Of a stretch of 64,000 nucleotides of DNA, positions 1 to 9,136 are shown piece by piece. This DNA is from an uncultured cyanobacterium (GTDB lineage Bacteria; Cyanobacteriota; Cyanobacteriia; PCC-6307; Cyanobiaceae), in the NCBI GenBank assembly GCA_903917565.1, contig CAIXBB010000046.1, forward strand, positions 1 through 64,000, given 5' to 3'. The position numbers and the translations under genes were made by a program. Under the pieces are notes generated by a model. The model saw only the letters and a program-made list of their open reading frames with translations, was not told the origin of the DNA and searched no databases. How positions within the stretch are numbered: position 1 is the first letter of the stretch; the number at the start of each line of letters is the position of its first letter.

Positions 1-1
1 C

Positions 2-1474
2 CAGGCCATGACCCGCTATGAAGCGGCTGCCCTGCTGAACGCCTGCCTCGACCGGATCACCGAGGTGACCGACGAGCTCAAGCGCCTGATGGCCGAGTTC
101 GAAAAGGAACTCGCCGTGCTGCGCGGCCGCGTGGATGGCCTGGAGGCCAAGGTGGGTGAGCTCGAAGCCACCCAGTTCTCCACCACCACCAAGCTCAGAG
201 GGAACGCCGTCTTCGTGATCGGAGGCAACTCCTTCGGCGGTTCCAACAATTTCATCGGCAATTTCCCTCTCCTCCCCCCCGGCCAAACCTACCCCAACGC
301 GCTACGGAACTCTGAAGGAGCCGTCACCTTCAACTACGACGTGCGCCTCGCCTTCGACACCAGCTTCACCGGCAAGGATCTGCTGCGCACGGAGCTGCGG
401 GCCGGCAACTTCCAGGACTCCGGCTTCGGTGCGTTCAAGGGCACCGTTCTGAACCTTCTCTACGACGCTTGGCAGCAGCCCGCCACCCCCAACACGGTGG
501 CCATCAACCGGCTCTTCTATCAGTTCCCGATCGGCTCCAACTTCGTGGCCACGGTGGGAGCGCGGGTCCGCCAGGACGACATGCTGGCCATCTGGCCGAC
601 GGCCTATTCCACGGACCCGATCCTGGCCTTCTTCGTCCACAACGGCACCAACGGCACCTACAGCGTCAACCTCGGCCCCGGCGTCGGCCTGTGGTGGAAG
701 AAGAACGGCTTCTCGATCAGCGGCCAGTACATCAGTGCCAACGGCGCCAACGGCAGCCCGAATCAGAATCTCTACAACGGAGGGCTGCCGGCTGGCTGTG
801 GTGGCATCGCCAATAGCTGCAGCCAATCCACCGGCACGGTGCAGCTGGCCTATGCCGGCAAGGGCTGGGCCATCTCGGGCGCCTACACCTACAGTCAGAA
901 TCAGGCTCCCTTCGCGGGCACGAGCCCCAACATGGGCACGTTCTTCGCCATCAGTCCCTTCCTTGTGGGCTTGGGCGGGCCGGCCAATGGCGCCTCCCTC
1001 AAGACCAGCAACTTCTCCGTCAACGGCTTCTGGCAGCCCAAGTCCTCCAGCTGGATCCCCTCGATCAGCGCCGGTTGGGGCATCAGCAGCTACAGCTCCG
1101 ACAGCTGGAACAGCCCCGGCTTTGGTCTCCTTTCCGCCAACGGTCTCGTCAGCCAGTCGTGGTTCACGGGCCTGAGGTGGACCGACGTGTTCATCAAAGG
1201 GAACGAACTCGGCGCCGCCATCGGCCAGGCCCCGTACATCACCAGCTTCGGGGGCAACAACGGCTTCAAGGCCGCGCTCGGCAATACGCCGAACGACCAG
1301 AACTTGGTCTCGGAGCTCTGGTACAAGTTCCAGGTGACCAACAACATCAGCGTCACTCCCGCGGTGTTCTACATCACCAACCCCGCCGGACAGGTGCAGC
1401 GAGTGGGTGCCAATGGCGCCACCACGGGGCTGAACAACTTCGGAGCCCTGTTGAAGACCACCTTCAAGTTCTGA
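2..1474 (+). CDS. SLH-domain outer-membrane porin, 5' end missing
   Basis: The reading frame is open to the left edge (codons for Gln-Ala precede Met at 8), so the gene begins outside the window. The visible protein opens with the end of an S-layer-homology domain (MTRYEAAALLNACLDR), then a coiled-coil stretch rich in Glu/Lys/Leu (about residues 18-55), then a long beta-barrel-like region rich in Gly, Asn, Ser and aromatics, ending in Phe (LLKTTFKF). This is the architecture of cyanobacterial OprB/Som-type porins, in which the SLH domain holds the barrel to the cell wall; some members are annotated as iron-uptake porins. It should act in the outer membrane as a diffusion channel. The substrate cannot be told from the sequence. 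A strong terminator follows. Confidence 0.9.
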   Translation, partial: QAMTRYEAAALLNACLDRITEVTDELKRLMAEFEKELAVLRGRVDGLEAKVGELEATQFSTTTKLRGNAVFVIGGNSFGGSNNFIGNFPLLPPGQTYPNALRNSEGAVTFNYDVRLAFDTSFTGKDLLRTELRAGNFQDSGFGAFKGTVLNLLYDAWQQPATPNTVAINRLFYQFPIGSNFVATVGARVRQDDMLAIWPTAYSTDPILAFFVHNGTNGTYSVNLGPGVGLWWKKNGFSISGQYISANGANGSPNQNLYNGGLPAGCGGIANSCSQSTGTVQLAYAGKGWAISGAYTYSQNQAPFAGTSPNMGTFFAISPFLVGLGGPANGASLKTSNFSVNGFWQPKSSSWIPSISAGWGISSYSSDSWNSPGFGLLSANGLVSQSWFTGLRWTDVFIKGNELGAAIGQAPYITSFGGNNGFKAALGNTPNDQNLVSELWYKFQVTNNISVTPAVFYITNPAGQVQRVGANGATTGLNNFGALLKTTFKF

Positions 1475-1523
1475 TCGGCCCTGCCGGCCCCATGGCCGCA
1501 GGGTCCTGCTCCCGCACTCCCCC

Positions 1524-1550
1524 GCCGTGGCCTTTGGGCCACGGCTTTTT
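1524..1550 (+). terminator. Rho-independent terminator of the porin gene
   Basis: A perfect 9-bp stem (GCCGTGGCC at 1524-1532 with GGCCACGGC at 1537-1545) encloses a 4-nt loop and is followed by five T at 1546-1550. It lies 50 bp after the porin stop codon. Confidence 0.9.
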
Positions 1551-1600
1551 GCTGGCCGCCCGGGATCGCCCCTACGGTTGATCGGCCCAGCCGGCCGATG

Positions 1601-2004
1601 GTGAGCGCCTGGAGTACCTGGATGGGGCGGGCCCTTCAGCTGGCAAGCCTCGGAGCAGGACGCACCAGCCCCAACCCCCTGGCGGGCGAAGGCTTCCATG
1701 GCCGCGCCGAGGGCCCCATGCGGAGGTGGGCGCCCTGGGGCAGGCCGGTGAGCGGGCCCGCGGCGGCATTGCCAGGCTGCGCTCCAGCGGCATTGAGGTG
1801 ATCGAGGGGAGGGGGGACCCTGCGGGCCGACAACCCGCTGCTGACCAGCCGCGAGCTGCCGGCCCTGCTGGAGGCCCTCGGCCGCCGGGGCTGCAATCAG
1901 GTGCTGTGGGAATGCGGCCCCGAACTCGCCGCCACAGCTCTGCGCCAGGACTGCGTGCAGCAGCTGGCGGCGGTGATCGCTCCCAGGCTGCTGGGCGGGG
2001 AGCC
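1601..2004 (+). pseudogene. Decayed duplicate of ribD
   Basis: This is a remnant of a second ribD. It begins at a GTGAGCG start context identical to that of the intact gene at 6854. It then reads RALQLASLGAGRTSPNPL, matching the intact N-terminus almost residue for residue, followed by a short piece with GEGFHGRA. After large internal deletions and frameshifts it resumes with GCNQVLWECGPELAA and AAVIAPRLLGG, which match the C-terminal reductase half of the intact gene. Both the zinc-site PCxxxG...C region and most of the reductase fold are missing, so it cannot encode an active enzyme. It is followed by fossils of DUF427 and nif11, the same order as beside the intact copy. Confidence 0.88.
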
Positions 2005-2202
2005 GACCCGCTCGCCGTCGACCCAGCAGCTATCCATCAGGGCCGGATAGAGGGACAGCCAGCCGGCCAACTCCCGGCAGACCGGGGTGGGCCGGATAGC
2101 TCCACAGGGCCCGCCGCTGGCGGCCCTGGGCCTCCACCCGCACGTGCTCAGCACAGGGCAGCAGGGCTGGAGGCTGGGATAGTCGGCCACGGATTCAGCC
2201 AC
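2005..2202 (-). pseudogene. Decayed duplicate of the DUF427 gene
   Basis: On the minus strand three blocks match the intact DUF427 protein encoded at 10377-10844. They are AESVADYP at the N-terminus; in a shifted frame LLPCAEHVRVE (intact LLPCDRHVRVE) joined by a deletion of about 60 codons to RALWSYP; and then GWLSLYPALMDSCWVDGERV (intact GWFSLYPGRMEGCWVDGERV). The C-terminal end abuts the ribD fossil and is lost. At least two frameshifts and one large deletion show it is dead. Confidence 0.85.
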
Positions 2203-2207
2203 GGCCC

Positions 2208-2264
2208 TCAACCCAGAATGAAATGACGCCGCCGCCGCGCCTCGGCCACGACCACCCCCCGCTG
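2208..2264 (-). pseudogene. 3' remnant of a nif11 gene
   Basis: The last codons before the TGA at 2208-2210 read AEARRRRHFILG, against AEARRLRHFIPG at the end of the intact Nif11 protein (10881-11135). The distance to the DUF427 fossil start is about the same as in the intact pair. Only the extreme C-terminus survives. Upstream of about position 2264 the frame runs into the decayed acyltransferase, so a deletion fused the two genes. Confidence 0.72.
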
Positions 2265-3720
2265 CTTCGACGTCATGCCGTTGAAACAACTGGCCAGATT
2301 GGACACCAGCAGGAGCCTATCGCCGGGGCGGATGCGGCCCAGCACCTGCCACTCCTGGTGCTGGGCAAAGGGCTGGCAAAGGCGTTCACGGGAGGGCAGG
2401 GCACAGCCACTACGGGCCATGCAGGACCCGTTGTAGCGACCTCCGGAGGGCAGCTCCCCCCCCCCAGCGGAATGAGCATGTGGCGATGGCTGTCGCCCTC
2501 GAGGAAGAACGTGGGGCGATTGGGGGACGCTTCCGCCCGGCGGGCCCCCAGCGCGTTGGCGGCCGGCAGCGGGGCGGTCGGTGCTGGAAGCAGTGCACCG
2601 TGTCGACGGTGGTGCCGTCCATCCGCTTCCTGTTCACCGAGACGCCGACGGCATGGTCCCGCTGGCCGGCGAAGATCCGGCCCATCCGGGGAACCTGGGG
2701 CACCAGGTTGGCGGCATCCGTCAGCAGAAGCATGCAGGGAAAGACGACCCAGGACCGCAGCAGGCCGGCTCCAGTGACCTTGCGGTAGCGAAACAGGCCC
2801 TCAAGCCGGTGGGAGAGGCCGCTGCACGCCTCGATCAGCGCCAGGATCGGCAGCAGGGCGATCGGCCGCATCCCCACCAGGAGGCTGAGGGGATGGCAGA
2901 GCAGCCGCCCGATGCTGCTGGTGGGCTGCAGCACGATCAGCAGAAACGCCGCCAGGGTGGTCGGCAGCCGCCAGGCCTCAGGCAGCACCAGGGTGGCCAG
3001 CAGAGCCAGCAGCAGCAGCAGGCTCACCTAGCCCCGCCAGCGCTGCAGGGAGGGGGCCAGGCCCCGATCCCTGGGGCTGCCGTGGACCCGGTTCAGATAG
3101 GCCCTACAGCCCCCGTCAGCTCCCAGAAGCGGGCGGTGGTGGGGAAGAAGAAGGCTCGCTCCGGCTGCCCCCTCAGGCTCAGGCACAACCACAGCAGCAG
3201 GGAGGCCACCAGCAGCTCCAGGCAGACGATCTTGAGCCGGCCCAGGAGTCTGCTTCCTCCTGAGACCCCCAGGCCACAGTGCAGCAGGATCGCCGGCCAG
3301 ACAAGGTAAAACTGTTCCTCCATCCCCGATGACCAGGTGCGCATGATCGGGGCATAGATCATCCAGAAGAAATACGAACAGGGAAAAGAGAACCGACACA
3401 ACGGCGATGTTGACCACCAGAGCACGAAGCAGCCGACGCACCCGTCGGCCATGGAAACGCCAGAAACTGCCAGGAATTGCCATCGTTGCGGGCCAGCAAT
3501 GACGACGTCACCACGTAGCCGGAAATAACGATAAAGATGTCCACATTTAGGAATCCCCCTGGCAGCCATCGCTCATCAAGGTGATTCACCAGCACCGCCA
3601 GAACAGCCACGGCCCGCATTCCCTCGATCTCGGGGCGACAGGCCCTGGATTGCTCGGGGGTCTGCAGAACTCGCGCCAGCCCACCAGACAACGACGCACC
3701 AACTCCCGTCGCAGCCAAAA
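2265..3720 (-). pseudogene. Frameshifted OafA-type O-acyltransferase with SGNH domain
   Basis: Read on the minus strand in three alternating frames, this is a broken acyltransferase-3 family gene. The N-terminus (from about 3690) has RPEIEGMRAVAVLAVLVNHL and LPGGFLNVDIFIVISGYVVTS. A second frame has FHGRRVRRLLRALVV. A third has PIMRTWSSGMEEQFYLVWP and RFWELTGA. A later frame carries further membrane segments and then GDSHRHMLIPL, resembling block I of an SGNH hydrolase domain. Intact relatives of about 650 residues O-acetylate cell-surface polysaccharides. Several frameshifts and a missing 3' end mean no full product is possible. It probably once belonged to a surface-polysaccharide locus. 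Confidence 0.85.
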
Positions 3721-3795
3721 CGGGAGTCAGCCTCCTTCCTACGGCACCCGACCCCTGACTGCCTCTGACAAGCTGGGGCCACTTTCCCTTTCGCG

Positions 3796-6315
3796 ATGCC
3801 GCCGTTCGGCCTCTGGGCCCTTCGAAACCTCGGCCGCAGCGGCCCTTCCCCCTGGCAACCGCCCGTCGCCAGCTGGCAACGCCCCTTCGGCCTGGGTTGG
3901 GAGCAGCCCTACACGGTGCGCTACGCCAGCAACATCGACGACGGCCCCAACCACGGCATGCCCCTGGGGGGCTTCGGCGCCGGCTGCATCGGCCGCGCCC
4001 CCGATGGCGCCTTCAATCTCTGGCATCTCGATGGCGGCGAGCACTGGTTCGGCTCCATCCCCGACTGCCAGTTCGCCCTGTTCGAGCGCGACGGCAGCGA
4101 AAGCCGCGCCCATGCCCTGGCCACCGCCCCAACCGGGGATGACACCCGTGACGGGGATGGCAGGTCAGCACCGCCTCTCGCCGCCTGGAACTGGTATCCC
4201 GCCAGCACCGCCGGACACTCCACAGGCACCGTGGCGGCCCGCTACCCGCTCTGCTCCTGGAACCACACGGGGGTGTTCGCCGCGGAAGTGAGCTGCGAGG
4301 CCTTCAGCCCGATCCTGCCGGGCGACTACCGCCAGACCAGCTATCCGGTGGCGGTGTTCGTCTGGACTCTGCGCAACCCCACCGCAGCGCCCCTCGATCT
4401 GTCGCTGCTTCTGAGCTGGCGCAACACCGTCGGCTGGTTCACCAACACCGACCCGGCGGCAGCCGTGCACTTCCGCGACGATGGCAGTCCGGAGCACAAC
4501 TACGTTCCAGCGATCGGCGCCACCGAGGGCCAGCGCAACCGGCGCCTCGACGCCCCCGGCCTGCGGGGGCTGCTGCTGGAGGGCCACAGCTCGGAGCCCC
4601 TCGCCGAAGGCCAGGGCCAGTGGTGCCTGGCGGTGCCCGATGCCTCCACGGCCGGCCTGGAGGCGGTGGAGGTGTTCCGCTGCAGCCGCTGGGATCCCAG
4701 CGGCGACGGAGCCGAGATCTGGGGGCCCTTCCGCCGCGACGGCTCCATCCCGGAAAGCGACAACGACCGTCGCAGCCGCACCGATGATCCCGCCAGCGCT
4801 GCCCTGGCGGTGCGACATCGGCTGGAGCCGGGGCAGAGCATCGAGATTCCCCTGGTGATCGCCTGGGATCTGCCGGTCACCGCCTTCGCCACCGGCAGCC
4901 GCGCCCTGCGCCGCTACACGGATTTCTTCGGCAGCGGCGGCGACAACGCCGCCGCCATCGCCGCCGAGGCCTTGCGCCACTGGCGCCAGTGGCGGCAGGC
5001 GATCGAGGCCTGGCAGAAACCGGTGGTCCAGCACCCCGACCTGCCCGAGCCCCTGCGCATGGCCCTGCTCAATGAGCTCTACGACCTGGCCAGCGGTGGC
5101 AGCCTCTGGACCGCCGCCAGCGCGGACGAACCGGTGGGGCGCTTCGGGGTGCTCGAGTGTCTCGACTACGCCTGGTACGAAAGCCTTGATGTGCGGCTCT
5201 ACGGCTCCTTCGCCCTGCTGCAGCTCTGGCCCGAACTGGACAAGGCCGTGCTGCGCAGCTTCGCCCGCGCCATTCCCGCCGCCGACGCCACACCGCGGCC
5301 GATCGGCTGGTACTTCACCCAGGGCCGGGGCCGGGTGGAGGCCGTACGGAAAGTGGCCGGAGCCACCCCCCACGACCTCGGGGCCCCCAACGAACTCCCT
5401 TTCGACGCCACCAACTACACCGCCTACCAGGACTGCAATCTCTGGAAGGACCTGGCCAGCGACTTCGTGCTGCAGGTGTGGCGCACCTACCGGCTGGCCC
5501 CCAGCGGCAGGGACATCGGATTCCTGGCCGACTGCTGGCCGGCGGCGGTCACCGCCCTGCGGTACCTCAAGCAGTTCGACATCAACGACGACGGCCTACC
5601 GGACAACGGCGGTGCTCCGGATCAGACCTTCGACGACTGGCCCCTGCAGGGGGTTAGCGCCTATTGCGGCGCCCTGTGGATCGCCGCCCTGGAGGCGGCC
5701 CTGGCCATCGGCCAGCAGCTGCAGCTGGAGCTGGGGCTGGACACCGCCGGCGAGCAGCGGCAGTTCGGCCAATGGCTCGAGCAGTCGCGCGGCAACTTCG
5801 ATGTCCTGCTGTGGAACGGGGAGTACTACGCCATCGACGCCGACAGCGGCACCCCCGTGGTGATGGCCGACCAGCTCTGCGGCGACTTCTACGCTCGACT
5901 CCTGGGGCTGCCGGCAGTAGTGAGCGATGAGCGTGCCCTCTCGGCACTGAAGGCGATCAAGGAGTCCTGCTTCGAGGCCTTCGAAGCAGGGCGTCTGGGG
6001 GTGGCCAATGGCCTGCGACGCGACGGGACGCCGCTCGACCCGGAGGGCACCCATCCCCTTGAGGTGTGGACCGGTATCAACTTCGGCCTGGCCGCCTACT
6101 ACCGGCTCATGGGTCAGACCGCCACCGCCCTTGCCATCACCGACGCGGTGGTGAACCAGGTGTACGAGGGGGGACTGCAGTTCCGCACGCCGGAGGCGAT
6201 CACGGCCGCCGGCACCTTCCGCGCCTGCCACTATCTGCGGGCCATGGCGATCTGGGCCCTGTGGGCGACCCACACCAACTGGCAGCCGATCCCCGGGGCG
6301 GAGCGATTGCCGTGA
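3796..6315 (+). CDS. GH116 (GBA2-type) beta-glucosidase
   Basis: The 839-residue protein belongs to glycoside hydrolase family 116, which includes non-lysosomal glucosylceramidase GBA2 and archaeal and bacterial beta-glucosidases. The N-terminal beta-sandwich carries GMPLGGFGAGCIGR near residue 55. The (alpha/alpha)6 barrel carries LECLDYAWYESLDV with the likely nucleophile Glu454, and NGGAPDQTFDDW with the likely acid/base Asp among residues 609-613, followed by the family signature SAYCGALW. No signal peptide is evident, so it should act in the cytoplasm on a beta-glucoside or glucosyl-lipid; the natural substrate is unknown. Its TGA overlaps the GTG start of the next gene, suggesting coupled translation. 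Confidence 0.9.
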   Translation: MPPFGLWALRNLGRSGPSPWQPPVASWQRPFGLGWEQPYTVRYASNIDDGPNHGMPLGGFGAGCIGRAPDGAFNLWHLDGGEHWFGSIPDCQFALFERDGSESRAHALATAPTGDDTRDGDGRSAPPLAAWNWYPASTAGHSTGTVAARYPLCSWNHTGVFAAEVSCEAFSPILPGDYRQTSYPVAVFVWTLRNPTAAPLDLSLLLSWRNTVGWFTNTDPAAAVHFRDDGSPEHNYVPAIGATEGQRNRRLDAPGLRGLLLEGHSSEPLAEGQGQWCLAVPDASTAGLEAVEVFRCSRWDPSGDGAEIWGPFRRDGSIPESDNDRRSRTDDPASAALAVRHRLEPGQSIEIPLVIAWDLPVTAFATGSRALRRYTDFFGSGGDNAAAIAAEALRHWRQWRQAIEAWQKPVVQHPDLPEPLRMALLNELYDLASGGSLWTAASADEPVGRFGVLECLDYAWYESLDVRLYGSFALLQLWPELDKAVLRSFARAIPAADATPRPIGWYFTQGRGRVEAVRKVAGATPHDLGAPNELPFDATNYTAYQDCNLWKDLASDFVLQVWRTYRLAPSGRDIGFLADCWPAAVTALRYLKQFDINDDGLPDNGGAPDQTFDDWPLQGVSAYCGALWIAALEAALAIGQQLQLELGLDTAGEQRQFGQWLEQSRGNFDVLLWNGEYYAIDADSGTPVVMADQLCGDFYARLLGLPAVVSDERALSALKAIKESCFEAFEAGRLGVANGLRRDGTPLDPEGTHPLEVWTGINFGLAAYYRLMGQTATALAITDAVVNQVYEGGLQFRTPEAITAAGTFRACHYLRAMAIWALWATHTNWQPIPGAERLP

Positions 6316-6857
6316 GCAGGGTTTGGCTTGCACATCGTGGTGCTCTCCGGCCGGCAGCAATGCTGACCGTGGCCCTTGCACTCGCTGTGGCCCTGCTCCT
6401 GCTCAGCCCGTCGCCGGCAGCAGCCATGTTGCATGCCCATCCCGACGGGCAGGGCCAGCCGGTGCTGCGCAGCCTGGAGAGCCTGCGCGACCTTGACGAC
6501 CAGAGCTGGCAGCTGGTGGCCTACCGGGAAGGCCCTCCCGGTGGCCCGCTGCGGCTGCGGATTGTGGGTTATCCGGGCAAGGTGCGGCTGGAGCATCCCA
6601 CCGACCTGCAGGTGCGCAGCGGCCGTAAGGTTTGGACTCTCGAGGATGTGACCCTCAGCAGTGCTGCCCTCGCCGGCGACACCCGCGCCGCCGCAGCCGA
6701 GTTTGATCTGGCTCCGCTGCTGGCGGATCTGGACCGGAACCGACCCCTGCATCTGGAGCTGCCAGGTGTCTTGACCGACCTGCCCGTGCCTCCCTACGTG
6801 GTGGCCGAATGGCGCAGCCTGCCTACCTGGCAGGAGCCGCTGCCAGGTGGGCGGTGA
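6312..6857 (+). CDS. DUF3122 family secreted protein
   Basis: A 181-residue exported protein of the cyanobacterial DUF3122 family. A hydrophobic signal segment (LALAVALLLLSPSPAAA) is followed by a domain with SLRDLDDQSWQLVAYREG and LRLRIVGYPG, typical of the family. I place the start at GTG 6312 because it overlaps the upstream TGA (GTGA) and has GGAG eight bases before it; ATG 6360 would shorten the signal peptide and has no ribosome-binding site. Its function is unknown. The stop overlaps the GTG start of ribD in the same way, so three genes appear to be translationally coupled. Confidence 0.8.
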   Translation: MSRVWLAHRGALRPAAMLTVALALAVALLLLSPSPAAAMLHAHPDGQGQPVLRSLESLRDLDDQSWQLVAYREGPPGGPLRLRIVGYPGKVRLEHPTDLQVRSGRKVWTLEDVTLSSAALAGDTRAAAAEFDLAPLLADLDRNRPLHLELPGVLTDLPVPPYVVAEWRSLPTWQEPLPGGR

Positions 6858-7993
6858 GCGATTCGGCTGCCCCACACTGGCTGCCCTGGATGCGGCGAGC
6901 CCTGCAGTTGGCAAGCCTCGGGAGGGGGCGCACCAGCCCGAATCCACTGGTGGGCGCAGTGGTGCTTGATGCCACCGGGGACCTGGTGGGCGAGGGCTTC
7001 CACAAGCGGGCCGGTTCGCCCCATGCCGAGGTGGCTGCACTGCGCCAGGCGGGGGAGCGGGCCCGCAGTGGCTCGCTGGTGGTGAATCTGGAGCCCTGTA
7101 GCCATCACGGCCGCACACCGCCCTGCTGCGAGGCCCTGATCGCCGCTGGCCTGCGGAGGGTGGTGGTGGCGATGACCGATCCGGACCCACGGGTCTCCGG
7201 CGAGGGTCTCGCCCGGCTCCGCCAGGCGGGCCTGGAGGTGATCGAAGGGGTGGCGCAGGCGGAGGCCGCCCAGCTCAACCGGGCCTTCGTTCACCGGGTC
7301 CGTACCGGACGGCCACTGGGGATCCTGAAGTGGGCCATGAGCCTTGATGGACGCACCGCCCTGCCCAACGGCGAGAGCCAGTGGATCAGCGGCCCGATCG
7401 CCCGGGACTGGGTGCACCGTCTGCGTGCAGGCTGCGATGCGGTGATCGTGGGAGGCGGCACGGTACGGGCCGACGACCCTCTGCTCACCAGCCGCGGCCG
7501 GCGCCATCCCGAACCCTTGCGGGTCGTGCTGAGCCGCGGCCTGGAGCTGCCGGAAGTCGCCCGTCTCTGGGATAGTGCCGCTGCGGCCACGCTGGTGGCC
7601 CATGGCCCGGAAGCGCCCCTCGACCGGAGGCTGTGGCTCGACGCCATCGGCGTGGAACGCCTGGAGATGGCCTCCTGCGAACCGGGGCCGCTGCTTGAGG
7701 CCCTGGCACAGCGCGGCTGCAATCAGGTGCTCTGGGAATGTGGGCCCGAACTGGCGGCGGCGGCCCTGCGCCAGGCCTGCGTACAGGAGGTGGCGGCAGT
7801 GATCGCCCCGAAGCTGCTGGGGGGCAGGCCAGCACGGACGCCCCTGGGGGAGCTCGCGCTGAGCAGCATCGAGAGTGACCCCTCCTGGAGGGAGGAGAGG
7901 GTGCTCCGCCTCGGTGCCGATCTTGTGTGGACCCTCAACCGGGCCAGCCCCACTGTTCCGCATCCCGCCTCCGGACAGGAGCATCCCGGTTGA
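6854..7993 (+). CDS. ribD: Bifunctional riboflavin deaminase/reductase RibD
   Basis: A 379-residue protein that catalyses two steps of riboflavin synthesis: deamination of the GTP-derived pyrimidine and NADPH-dependent reduction of its ribosyl side chain. The N-terminal cytidine-deaminase-type domain has the zinc ligands in HAE (residues 57-59) and PCSHHGRTPPC (81-91). The C-terminal reductase domain (about 145 onward) has KWAMSLDGRTA, SQWISGPIARDWVH and GGGTVRADDPLLT. The GTG start at 6854 overlaps the stop of the DUF3122 gene and is supported by the identical GTGAGCG in the fossil copy at 1601. It is the intact member of a duplicated pair and should be the functional one. Confidence 0.93.
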   Translation: MSDSAAPHWLPWMRRALQLASLGRGRTSPNPLVGAVVLDATGDLVGEGFHKRAGSPHAEVAALRQAGERARSGSLVVNLEPCSHHGRTPPCCEALIAAGLRRVVVAMTDPDPRVSGEGLARLRQAGLEVIEGVAQAEAAQLNRAFVHRVRTGRPLGILKWAMSLDGRTALPNGESQWISGPIARDWVHRLRAGCDAVIVGGGTVRADDPLLTSRGRRHPEPLRVVLSRGLELPEVARLWDSAAAATLVAHGPEAPLDRRLWLDAIGVERLEMASCEPGPLLEALAQRGCNQVLWECGPELAAAALRQACVQEVAAVIAPKLLGGRPARTPLGELALSSIESDPSWREERVLRLGADLVWTLNRASPTVPHPASGQEHPG

Positions 7994-9136
7994 ACCCAAC
8001 CCGGAGTAAAGCCGTCATAGGAAAACCATCGACAAGCCGGCCAAGCCGGATTGCCAGGCGATCCTGGCGATGCCCTCCAGACCCTCAGTGCGGCCGGCTG
8101 GGTTCGTCAGGTGCGCAGGTAAGCAGCAGTTGGAGCCGGTCCTTGGCGGACAGCCACTTTCGGCGGAAGCCCGGCAGGCTCTGCTGACGCTCGGTCACAC
8201 GTCCTGAGCAGAGCATGGGTGGGTTCAGGTGCTCGCTCTGATAGAGATCCGTACAATGAAAGACCTTCAGTCTTTCGCAGAGCAACGCAGCAGCGTGGGC
8301 AAACGTGCCTACCCCCGAACGAGACAGATGCATGGCCCCACTAAGTACCGAAAAGTCTTCCTGTGGATTGCCAGAAACCAGTTGATGCTCCGAGAAAAAG
8401 CAGGACTATGATGAAAGAGAGGATGCGTAGCTGGGGGTTCAGTAACGATCACCGCCCTGCTGTATTGGCTGACAAGGTCTGCCAAGGGAAAAGCCCCAAG
8501 GGAGGGAAGGAAATGCCATCAAAGGTGCTGTTTCACAACCCGATGGGCATGGCGATCGATAGATCGCCTGCCGAGCAGAGAATCTCGCCGTGGTGAATAG
8601 CCTCTCCGATAGGAGATGCGGCCATACCAGCCCCAGATCAGGAAATCAGTCTTCTGCCGCCCAAGCAAGAGAAGCGTCCGCTGGGGGCAGGGACGCAGTT
8701 CGTTAGCCCCGACTCTCCATTCCTGAACAATTCTCCACAGCGTTCAGGTGCACGCTGTCCTGGCCTTGAGGAGCATGATGGTCATTGCTACGGACGAGTC
8801 AGCCTAAACTCGGCTGCAGATCCAGAAAGTAACCATAACATTGATTGCCGTTGTCATGGGTATCAATCGTACAGGATTCAGCCTGCTGACCCTGAATTTA
8901 GAGCGCCCATGCGAGACTGCCAGACCAGCAAACCGGCAACGATGGAGACTCGCAGGGAGGTCCCGATAGGCCTTGAAGCCTGGCCAGCGAGATTCGCCAA
9001 TATACTGTGCATTTGCTTATAATTATGGCAACGGCCCTCTGAGCGGCAGTGGAGAGCCGGCCCACTTCAATCACGCAGAGAAGGGCGTGAATGACCTGCC
9101 AGCTGTGCTCCTTACAACTCAGCGCCTTCCCATTCC
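7994..9136. other. 1.1-kb gap with no supportable gene
   Basis: This stretch between ribD and the DUF5672 gene is visibly less GC-rich than its surroundings, especially from about 8760 to 9050. The open frames in it (8085-8333 minus, 8229-8411 and 8363-8596 plus) are short, lack ribosome-binding sites I can recognise and match no family I know. It separates ribD from DUF427-nif11, whose fossil copies lie directly next to each other, so it and the DUF5672 gene look like later insertions. I saw no clear transposase remnant or terminal repeats. Confidence 0.5.
8993..9023 (+). promoter_or_regulatory. Possible promoter of the DUF5672 gene
   Basis: A perfect TATAAT lies at 9018-9023 in an AT-rich patch, about 115 bases before the ATG at 9137. 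A weak -35 (TTCGCC at 8993-8998) lies 19 bases upstream. Only the -10 is convincing. Confidence 0.35.

Noticed and set aside
302-1699. 465-codon open frame antisense to the porin
   Set aside because: It follows the third-position GC pattern of the porin on the other strand and shows no domain. A shadow.
8085-8333. 82-codon minus-strand open frame as a gene or transposase remnant
   Set aside because: No recognisable domain, no ribosome-binding site and no repeats around it.
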